Shown here one piece after another: positions 39,080-49,500 of a stretch of DNA of 64,000 bases. The translations under genes and the position numbers were made by a program. How positions within the stretch are numbered: position 1 is the first letter of the stretch; each line of letters begins with the position of its first letter. The notes below the pieces were generated by a model. That model did no database searches, was not told the DNA's origin, and worked only from the letters and a program-made list of their open reading frames with translations. The stretch comes from Acorus gramineus (lineage: Eukaryota; Streptophyta; Magnoliopsida; Acorales; Acoraceae): assembly GCA_030737835.1 (NCBI GenBank), contig CM060857.1, forward strand, positions 11,543,496 to 11,607,495, written 5' to 3'.

Positions 39080-40380
39080 ATTATATAATATGAACAAGGG
39101 CTATATATGGATGTGTAGTACTTGGCACGTGGATATGGACTTTGACATGATTCATGTATTTTGGCAAATGGAATATATACATTGAACTCTAATTATGGAA
39201 TTAAATATAAAAGGTTCATTTGTGTATAATTTCTAATTGAATCTTGGTTGGAATGAATCCATATTTAAAGTATTGAATCTGTGTAATTCATGTATGTAAG
39301 ATTTCTATAATGAACCTAAGGTGGAATAAACCTACTTGAAGGCATTGAATATGCAAGGTTTTTATTCCAATGATGCACTTAGGTTGGATACATGAATTAA
39401 CAATAAAGGAATCTGTTATGTACCTTGAATTTGTTAAGCCCATTGAGTATGGAACATGAATCATACATAATACACTTAATTAAGTCCATGAATCTAAATT
39501 GAATGGGTACCTTGAATTTGGAGATGACTCTTGGACAACCTAGAAGCCTAATAAGGGGACCCATGTATGCCATTCCATTTGTCGAAGTTACAAGTTGTGT
39601 ATCCACTCATAGAGAGAGAGTCCCTTGTGAGAGTTTGTGAGAGATAGTCCTAACGTCCTATTATTCCAATAGCCCAAGTGCTTCTGTGGTGATAGAATTC
39701 TTAACAAGTTTTTTATTTCACCTGAACATGCACTCTGTGTGGGCTTGCTGGATCTTGAAGGCGGTTCGGTTCAATTCAAAACTTCTGAATCGGGAGGAGC
39801 CGAATAACTCCTTAAACGTTTTCTTCTCATTCTTTCTATTCTTTCAGTATTTTATTTTGCTGAATTTTTGTATTTTCTCCCTATTTTCATCTAATCCTAT
39901 AACAAGCTATCCTTCCCCCACGACGGAGACTAGAACCTCCCTACGGTCGCCTCTCTCCAATCCTACAGTTTCCATGGTTTAACCAAGGGCATTACTTGGT
40001 CCACAACTTTGTACCAGTAAAACAAGAATCCTAAGGCTCTATCACACAATCTGAGGCTACAATTTTTTTATATATAAAAAATATATTAATGTATCTTAGT
40101 TTATACTACAATTTGTATAACAACACGTACTTCAATATAGTGTATGTTTTCTTTAAATAAAAAACAGTGGGAGTTAAGGGGCTGCACAGGTAATGAAATT
40201 TTCCTTGAAGAAATGAAGGCAGGAAATGAAATTGAGCTGCCATTCTATACCGAACTACATTTCCTTCAGTCTTTCCATTTTTTTTTAAGGTGTGAAAACA
40301 AACACTCTTTTATGTTTGTTTGAAAGAATGGTGAGTCAAATGCAACCAGTCTCCTCTCTCTCATGCTAACTACCATGTCT
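39080..40380. other. Intergenic with repeat unit
   Basis: No gene is seen. 39897-40043 repeats the unit at 36800-36940. The stretch 39600-39700 (GAGAGAGAGTCCCTTGTGAG and on) may be an LTR edge, but I find no partner. Confidence 0.4.
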
Positions 40381-40412
40381 CCCTCCCTCCCTCTCTCTCT
40401 CTCTCTCTCTCT
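40381..40412 (+). repeat. (CT)n microsatellite upstream of MIR828
   Basis: A CCCTCCCTCC stretch grading into about a dozen CT units, 30 bp before the TATA box of MIR828. Confidence 0.85.
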
Positions 40413-40440
40413 CACTCTCTAAAATGATCCCAATTTAGAC

Positions 40441-40448
40441 TATTTATA
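40441..40448 (+). promoter_or_regulatory. TATA box of MIR828
   Basis: TATTTATA in the context GACTATTTATACAACC, 102 bp before the mature miRNA. It predicts transcription start near 40475, a normal spacing for a plant Pol II MIRNA gene. Confidence 0.6.
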
Positions 40449-40524
40449 CAACCATAGTGGGACTTTTGGATTCCAATGAGAATGAGTTGGAGAGATTTAT
40501 TTGTATGTTGAGGGATATAATCTG

Positions 40525-40640
40525 CGGCCTCCTTGTAATGTTTCTTGCTCAAATGAGTATTCCAATGGCTGTTCTATTTTGGAATTGTTTAAGCTGCTGA
40601 GATATTCATTTGAGCAAGCAATGTTGCAATGGATGCCTCT
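40525..40640 (+). ncRNA. MIR828: microRNA precursor MIR828
   Basis: The 5' arm holds the complete 22-nt mature miR828 at 40543-40564 (TCTTGCTCAAATGAGTATTC plus CA), matching the known sequence as I recall it. The precursor folds well: the mature strand pairs with 40598-40619 with G-U wobbles and only two mismatches, and the stem continues outward through 40526-40542 against about 40620-40637. The loop is about 33 nt. The expected star strand is near 40600-40621. miR828 is a 22-nt trigger that targets R2R3-MYB transcripts and TAS4, producing phased siRNAs that tune anthocyanin and epidermal-hair programmes (family knowledge). The short ORFs across it, on both strands, are incidental. Confidence 0.95.
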
Positions 40641-41164
40641 CCTGTCTACTACTATCTCAGTTGGGCTATTGTTTATTAGGTTCATGCTGCCTTGCAATTA
40701 GTTTCATATCTAATCTCCGAGGTCAACCCTTCTTTCATTTATTTATTTTGATAATTGTTGTAATTTTTGAATAGTCAAATTCAAGTTTTTTTCCAAATTT
40801 TAAAGCAATCTATTTACTTCTTTTCTGGCACACAATATGGGTTTTGACACTGTTTTGCAACCTCCTTTTTGCAACCTCCTTTTTCATATTTGTCATATAT
40901 ATGCACAAAATTATAAAAATGAAGGTTGCAAAAGAAACAGTTTGGGAGAGTTTGATTCCGTGAAAAATAAACATTTTATATGGCTTATCACTTAAAATAA
41001 GAACTTATTTCTTATTTGAGTATATGTTTTAAGTGTTTATTATAAGTACTTATTGACGAATAAGTATATTTTTTAATAAGTAAACAGTTTAATACTTATT
41101 TAAAAGATATTTTATTTATTGATTGTTAAAAGAATATTTTGCCCACAATTTTTTCATTTTATAA

Positions 41165-42634
41165 GAGCATTTTTAACCCAAACTTCCAAATATGGAGGGT
41201 TGATCCTCCATATGTAAAGGAAATTCATTTTTGAAGAGCGTTGCACTCCAACCATCACCTTCTATTTTTTCTTATCATTTTTAAAATATATAATGTTATA
41301 TGAAAACTCATTGATAAATATTATTATTATAGGTTAAAGACATTTAAGTCCCTACAAACATGGGAAAATCCATATAAGTCCCTACTAAAATTGGGACAGA
41401 CGTACGAGTCCCTAAAAACTAAGAAAAACTCAATTATCATCCCTGAGTTAAATTTCCATCCAAACTTAACGGAATATTCTCATAATATTCCATCACATAT
41501 AATTGTGTAGACATTGAAGTCCTTATAAACAGTCATAAAGACAAATTAGTTCCTGTAAAAGATAAAATTGCCCCTGAAAGACTTTTACATTAAATTGTGT
41601 ACACATTGCAGTCCGTATAAACAATCATAAAGACAAATTAGTCCCTGCAAAAGACAAAATTACCCCTGAAAGATTTTTACATTTATTTGGATAGACATTA
41701 CAGTCCTTATAAATAATCGTAAAGACAAATTGGTCTCTGTAAAAGACAAAAATGCCCCTCAAGGATTTTTACATTTAATTATGTAGACATTATATTATTT
41801 GTCTTTACGATTGTTTATAAGAACTGTAATGTCTATTCAATTAAATGTAAAATTCTTTCAAGAGCAATTTTGTCTTTTACGGTGACTAATTTGTCTTTAT
41901 GATTATTTATAGGGACTGCAATGTCTACACAATTTAATGTAAAAGTTTTTTAAAGGCAATTTTATCTTTTGCAAGGACTAATTTGTTTTTATAACTGTTT
42001 ATAAGGACTTCAATGTCTACACAATTATATGTGATGAAATATTTTGAAAATATTATGTTAAGTTTGAATGGAAATTTAAATCAGGGATGATAATTGGGTT
42101 TTTCTGAGTTTTTAGGAAGTCGTACAGTCTGTCCCAATTTTAATAGAGACTAACATGGGTTTTCCCATATTTGTAGGGACTTAGACGTCTTTAACCCTAT
42201 TATTATTAATCCATTTATATAAAAATTATACCATTGAAAAGATCTCATTAAGACCTTTAAAATGAGTATAATATTAAATGGTTTTAGAGTTATTTTTAAA
42301 TTAATAATTTTTTAATTAAATAAATAAAATAATTCTTGAATAATCAAACGTATGAGGATTTATTTAAAATCACTTCTAAAATAATTTAATATTAGTCTCA
42401 TTTTGGAGGTCTCAATAAGATCTTTCCAACTATAGTACTTTTATTAAAATGGATTAGCGGATCTAAATTTACATTAGATTGAATTAATTAGTGAATAAAA
42501 TAAAAGTGAAAAAGGTGATTTGGAGGTGGCCTTCAAATATGGAGGTGGCCTCCAAATTTGGAGGTGGATATGGAGTGTGGTTGGAGCACACCACCCTTCA
42601 AATTTAGAGATATGGAGTGTGGTTGGAGATGCTC
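41165..42634. mobile_element. PIF/Harbinger-like MITE carrying a nested insert
   Basis: The left end GAGCATTTTTAACCC and the complement of the right end GAGCATCTCCAACCACACTC form TIRs of a type common in plant MITEs, flanked by TAA at 41162-41164 and 42635-42637, the 3-bp target of PIF/Harbinger. Arms with TTCCAAATATGGAGG-type text lie at 41185-41260 and 42520-42620. The middle is interrupted by the foldback element at 41331-42197; without it the element is about 0.6 kb. Confidence 0.65.
41331..42197. mobile_element. Foldback element (867 bp), nested
   Basis: The left arm AGGTTAAAGACATTTAAGTC is mirrored at the right end, and the palindrome extends for several hundred bp with repeated ACATTAAGTCC/GGACTGTAATGT text. 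The flanks are a 9-bp repeat TATTATTAT at 41322-41330 and 42198-42206, although that is low-complexity sequence. The same family occurs at 47091-48042 in the MBD gene. A 9-bp duplication and long TIRs would suit a Mutator-like MITE. Confidence 0.7.
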
Positions 42635-42681
42635 TAACAAATAAAAAAATTTCTTTCTTGTGGAACCAAACAATTTTTTAC

Positions 42682-42908
42682 TTAAGCTACATTTGGATAT
42701 GAGGTTGAAATGTTAAGATTTTTAGAATCTTGTGCTTCACTCAGCTTTTGAAAAACATTGTTTTATTAGCTTTTCAACCATCAGTTTTTTTTGCTTAAAA
42801 AGGGAAAATGGTGGTTTGAAAAACTTAAAAATGTGTTTGGATGAGTATGAGAATTTTTTAGTATTTCAAATGCAGAATCTAGTTAAACTTAAATCCAAAC
42901 GGGCCCTT
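42682..42908. mobile_element. MITE candidate (TTTGGAT ends)
   Basis: Left AAGCTACATTTGGATATGAG and right ATCCAAACGGGCCCTTAA are loosely inverted. The wording inside (AGCTTTTGAAAAAC) recurs at 60119-60350, which supports a dispersed family. The limits are approximate. Confidence 0.4.
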
Positions 42909-43598
42909 AAAATATTAGCACTTATATTACCTGCACTTATATATGAGCACTTAAAATCAGCAAATCTGCCGAACCAAACTCATTTAGAAGTGAATCTAAA
43001 ATTGATTTTACAGTTTGTTCCAAAGGAACATAATTCCTTTCAAAACCAGGTTTACTATGAAAATTCGGGCCAACTATTTCGTATATGTAACTGTGAAGAG
43101 AACTACTCCAAATATAATTGAGTCCCAATTAAGGGCTTGTTTGGGTCCACATTTGAACAAATTTTGTGTTTGAGAACAAAAAAAATCCAAATACGAATCA
43201 TGGCAGGTAACAAACAGGTCTGGTGAACCAGCCTCCCTAAGAAAGGAAGGCTCGGACTACCATGAATGTATATTCTCCTTCCATGAATGATTCTCACATA
43301 ATATGAAGCCAAATCATAAGATCAAAACATACAATCACGAGTACAGATGGCCACAGTGAACATAGTAACTTAGAATTCAAGAATACCAAAGGCCACAGAG
43401 CTTCATTTCTGCTGCTCCATCATAAACTGTTTCATTGATATAGCAAAGCAAAAGTTTACAAATTCAATAAACTAAAGTGTTACAACAACATTTGATCTCG
43501 ACAGGTCAGGTTACCCGAAAATGGGATCAGTTACATAAGAATCTGAGAGAGGCTCACAAGGAACCATAACCTTTGTATTTACATGTCCTGTTTTTCTT

Positions 43599-46500
43599 CT
43601 ACTTGTTCAACTTACCACCAGAAAAACATGGTGGGGTGATGTCTCCGGCGGAGATGCTGCGTTTCTCCTTCATCTCCACCTGATACATGTTAACTTTCTG
43701 GAAACCATTGTCCATATTAGGAGGCACCAAAGGCGAGTTGCTCGAACCAGGATTTTGAGCATAAGTAAGATGCTGGTTGAAGAAGTCCTCGATCAACGAA
43801 ACATCTTCCAACACCGGAGGAGTCGCACAGGTGAGCGTCTTGAACGCGAATTCGATGCATGGGTCAGGCCACGAATCCCCAAAGGGGAAGGAAATGGGAG
43901 ATCCTGGAACGTCTCCGACTCCGATACATGGGTCAGCATTTTCATCTTTTTCCAAGGTGAGATTGCTTGAAGTGGGTTCACTGGGTGGGGCAACTTTGAG
44001 CTGACTCGTCTGCTGAGCACTGCCCTTTCTAAGTGCCCGGTCGCAGATTCCGTAGTCCGGTTGCAGATCGGCTTCTAAACCAGCTAGTCGCTTTGAAGCC
44101 CGACGAGGCCCATAAATCTGTGTCTTGTCTTTTGCTTTACGCTTTTGTCGCTGTTTAATATCGCCATTTGATGAAGGTTTTTCTTTTATATCACTTGATG
44201 GATCCAACTTCTCATCAGCAATAACCAGATGCTTCTCATTTGATGAGCAAGATCGTTTGCTGAATGGCTCGCATAACTTCTCTTCAACTGGATGTTTGAG
44301 CTTGGGCTGTGACAATTCTTCTTTAGCCGACTCCAATGATTTCTTACCTCCCATTTGAAATGATTCTTCATTGATTATTGTCTCTGGCAGCTTCTCTGAC
44401 GGTCCATCTGAAGGAGATGCAGAGTCAACTTGGTTTTCATTGTAAGGCTCCATCATCTGCTTGACTTGTGACTGCGACAAGGTTTCTTTCATCACGTCCA
44501 TTGAACCCTTGCTTTCCAGCGAACATGAATCCTCATTTGCAATATCCGGAGGCTTCACCTCAGTTGGCTCCATTTTCTGCAACTTCTTAGATTGCGCATC
44601 TGAAACAACAGTAGAGTGGTTTAAATAAATAAAACACATCTCTATCATTTACATGCTGAAAATCTGACATATCTATGCAGTTAAATGTGGTACAGACTCT
44701 AACCGCATGGACACAGAAAATTAATATCAATGCTTGGACTTGGTTCACACTTGTAATTCTTGTACATGGTCCCCAGCCTAAACTTAATATTCCAGAACCA
44801 CAATGTGCTTTTTTAACTTGTCAACATGCACAGGCACAACCCCCTCCCACACACCCACATGCGTAAGGAGTAGTTTTGGCAATACTGATTGAACAAAGGC
44901 AGAATAATCAGAGAATGCTCTTATATAATAAAATCATTGTGGGCAAACAAAATTCTGCATAGAGACATGAAATCTCTTGAAATAACTATGAGGGCTGAAC
45001 CATGCAAGAGACACCCCTCTTCTTGAAATGTCTCACAATCATTGAATAGTCCTTTATTTTTAGTTTCTACTGAAGATACCCAGAATGAAAAACATGCAAG
45101 GACTGCTTTTCAATATGAGTTTAAATATTCTCACTGACAAGAAGCATTGCTGGAACCCGAAATACAAGATTCTTCCTATACTGGGTAAAATTATTATTCT
45201 TCCTAGTATACAAGATTCTTCCTTGTATAAATGAACGGTTTTTCATTCTTTCCTTCTTTGATGATATTGATTGAACAGAGATAAATTGTCAGAGTTCTCC
45301 AATACACCAAAAAAAATTCTAAGCAAACGAAATACTGCATAGAAACATGAAAAATCTCTTGATAACTATATGAGGGCTGAACCGCTCAAGCATAGTAACA
45401 TAAGGTACCCCTCTACCAAGTATTTCAATGGTCTGTATAAACTTGTTTTAAAATGTCTCATAACCATTGACTGTTCCTTATTTGTAATTTCTACTTAAAG
45501 TTCCCAGAATGAAAAGCATGCAAGGACTGTTTCCGATATGGAGTTTAGATACTCATACTGACAAGAAGCATTGCTGGAACCTGGTATACAAGATTCTTCC
45601 TTTGGTGGCTCGCAATTGTCTTCCATCAAATTTGCACTTGAATTGGACCCCCTGTCCAGTAAAAGGCATCGACTCGCCGAGGTTCCACGTAGTTTCTGCC
45701 TCTTCACTGCAGCAGAACGCTAAGGAAAAAAAAATGTTCAAGAAACAAAATACAACTGGTCTAATATATTTAATTAATCAATTCACATTCTTTCAAAAAC
45801 TTTGTCAACCACCAGTTAGAGTTTGGGTAGGTCTAACTGTTTCCAGAATGTCAAAAGGATTTTTTTCCGTCTCCTGACAGAGAAATACAACAATTGAAGA
45901 AATAAAGAGTGGTGGTGGGCATACAGAGAGTTTGTTGTCCACTGAGTTCACGTTCTCTATTTGGTTTGGCTTACAGACATGCTTGTCGATCTTTCCAGTA
46001 TTGAGATAGTGAAAAACAGCCTTCATTGAGCGGAATATGTATCCCTTTACAGGATCAATGTAATACTGCAATTATATCAAGTCTATATTAGATATTAGCA
46101 GAAATATCACATTTATCTATCTACCATAGTTTGAAGTGCGGCCGCACGTGGCCACACATGCTGATGTACGCCCCGAGTGCACATTCCATCCCATATGCAG
46201 AGCTGAATTCGAATTCAGTTCGAACTGAATTCGAACGGTCTCTTACCATTCGAATTCAGTTTGAACTGACTTCGAACGGTAAAGGGGCGTTCAAAGTTCA
46301 GTTTGAACTAACTTTGATCGGTGAAACCTTTCTCTGAGTTTGGATTGTCGTTCGAACGGTAATTATAACGGCAACATACCGTTCGAAAGCCGTTCGAACG
46401 CAATTCGAACGTCCAGAATTCAATTCGAACGGGGGTTCGAACGGAGGTCCAAACGGGAGGTCCAAACGGTTGCCTTACCCTATGTGCGACCGCACATTCG

Positions 46501-49500
46501 ATACATGCGGCCGCATATGCCATATGAGGACCCCACCGCACATGCGGTCCGCACATGGTTTTGAACTATGCCATCTACATTTAATGCGATCCAGAGAAGC
46601 ATGATGAGAATGGAAAACAGAATAAACAAGTAGAATGACAAATAAAGGAGCCATTTTTTTTTGTATAATAAATAGCACGACAGGGACTATACAATAGCAG
46701 ATAAATTTAGTAGTTAAAGTAGAAAATGTTAAAAACTCAAACGGAAGATATAATTAAGAATGAGGAGATATGTATCCATTTACAAGATCAATGTAATACT
46801 GCAATTATAGCATGTCAAGCAGAAATATCACAGTAAGCTATCTACATTTGATGTTATCCAGAGAAGAATGATGAGAATGAAAAGCAGAATAAACAAAGTA
46901 GACTGACAGGTGGAGGCATTTTGTTTTGTATATAAATAACACGAAAGAGACCATACAAAAACAGATAATTTTAGTAGTTGATGTAGAAAATGTTAAAACT
47001 CTACGAAAGATAGGCATGGAAACATATCACTCGATATTAAATAATAAGTAAGCAATTCTTACTCACACCCTCATTTTTTAGGGTTAAACACATCTAAGTT
47101 CCTACAAACACTTATAAACCCACATAAGTCCATGTAAACTTGGGGTAGGACATACAAGTCCTTGAAAATACACAAAATGCCATATTAATCCCTCCCGATA
47201 ATTATTATTAACTCATCTATGGTCAGAATGAACTATGGGTGTAATTTGACTATTATATCCTTCTAAAATCAAAAACCCTCCCTTGATGAAGTTTCAAGGG
47301 GAAATCCAATGAGTGCCAGGTCATCCTCACCAGGCGCTCCTCCTACCTCTCCACACATTCTGATTTGTTATGGTATTCTTTGCAATTAGGGTTTTTTTTT
47401 TATTGGATTGAGTTAACTGTTTTGGGGGGAATGGAAGGTGTCACTGTCTGGAGAAAGGAAGAGGCGAGAGGGACATGGAAGACGCGACGACTGTGATGAG
47501 ATACACGGAGGACATCAGATACAGTTCCTTTGTCAGCCTTTTTTTGTTCAAGATTTTTTTTTTCAAAAATTTCATGTGTATGTATTCAAAAAAAACTTTG
47601 GAAGATACAAAATGAAGGGTATATACACCAACAAAGACATAATGCTCATTTGATTTGGTGGAAAACCATGAAATGTTTTAAAATATTTAACATAGAAACA
47701 ACATTTTTGATAATACATAATATGAAAAGGGGTTGAGGTGAGGGAGAAAATGTGAGAGAGGAAGGTAGAAAGAGAAAAAAAGAAAAAACATGGGCTTAAG
47801 GATAAAATGGTCATTTAAAAGTATCAGCATGTCTTTTTCAGTGTTTCTATGGACTTATATGGGTGTTTAATTTCATAAAGATGGAATATTCTAAAAGTAT
47901 TATGTTAAATTTGAAGGAAATTTAACTCAATGACTAAATTGACTAACCGTTACATTTTAAAGGACGTGTATGTCTAACCCCAAGTTTTGAGGGACTTATA
48001 TGGGTTTATGCATGTTTACAGGGACTTAAATGTCTTTAACCTTATTTTTTTATCCTAAATTCACATGTTGATCACATGGCATCACATTTCAAGCCACTAT
48101 AATGGTAAAAAGTTATTCAGCATGACAGAATACTATCCATTTGGATCAAGAATTTTACGAAGCCCACAGCTTTGGTTAATTATAAAATCTGGTAGTAGTT
48201 GAAATGGCAAAACGAGGCTTATCCTAATTCATTTTTTCTCATCTTTATCTTTGCTTCTTCATTTTTTTTTTCTCTTGAATTCTCATCCTATACCTTGAAA
48301 ACTATGCTCATACTAGGTTCTTGTGAGAATTAGGAGAGCCTCAACTTATCTTTTAAAGGAAGAGCTCAGCTTTTTGTTTTATAATAGAGATTGGAGCCTT
48401 CATATTATATTAAAGAAGATAATGTCACTCAGACAAATGGAAACAAGGGATCTCGAAGAAGAGCCTAACTTAAATGACATACATATGAAAAAGATGTTTG
48501 GTGTGGCAGCGCAGAGCCATTGAGCTCTCTCCATGTACCTCGTAAGCACCCAAGCATATGTTTCGGGGAGGCATAAGTTTTGGAGCTTTTGCATTTTGTA
48601 AGAAAAATCCAATTTTCTTCTTCCAAAAAAAAAAAAAAAAGGAAAAAAATTTCTTGTTTGTCACACTCGATTCAACCATGCTACTGGGGAGATCTTCAAT
48701 CACCATTTCTTTTTTCATCAAATCAAAATGTTATGCTTGTGGAATGGAAGGCCATGGCATGGAAGAAAAAGGGGATCCCAAATGGATCACACCACTTATT
48801 GATAAGTTTGCCATCCACAACTTATCACTGTTATGGTGTTTATATCAAACACACAGTTCCAACTTAATATAAAAAGGCTGTAAGGCACATTTTTGAATCC
48901 CACTAAGAATTTGGAAGATAAAAAGAACAGTCATTTTGGATGATCGTTGAACATGGTAAAACTGTGAACCTCCCCTATGTGTGGCCTTGTGTTCCCGCTT
49001 AATTAAGAATGAGGAAATACACTGACATGGATAATAATCAGAACACACAACACAACAATATATCAAAGACAGAGCACTCCAAGATGAGACACTTGACCCC
49101 AGAAAAAATGTGCCAAAGGGCATGGAGAATAATCAGGAAAAAATTTCTGATCTCTATTAACGATCTTACATACAGAGTAATTTTAGAGATAAATTTATCA
49201 ACTTACCTAAGGACATGCAATAATATCAAAAACAACACCAAGAAGGAAGAACAGACTATGAAATCACTGAAGAAGAAAGGCCAAGATCAGAAATGATCAA
49301 AATGGTCAGAAACTAATGTTGACATATATCCACAGCCAAAAAAACTCTACCACAGTAAAGGCTATTAACATCCAACCAAAATGATTGTGACAAATGGTAC
49401 AATAAACTATTCAACAAACAATAACACTGGAAAAAATGAGACAATATCAGCATGTGTTTGGACATGTGGCATGAAACTTCATCACCAAATTCAGCATCAC

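Noticed and set aside
40501..40701. 66-codon ORFs on both strands over MIR828
   Set aside because: They arise because a hairpin reads alike on both strands; the locus is explained by the microRNA precursor.
43755..44358. Plus-strand ORFs of 71-77 codons
   Set aside because: Shadows of the long last exon of the MBD gene.
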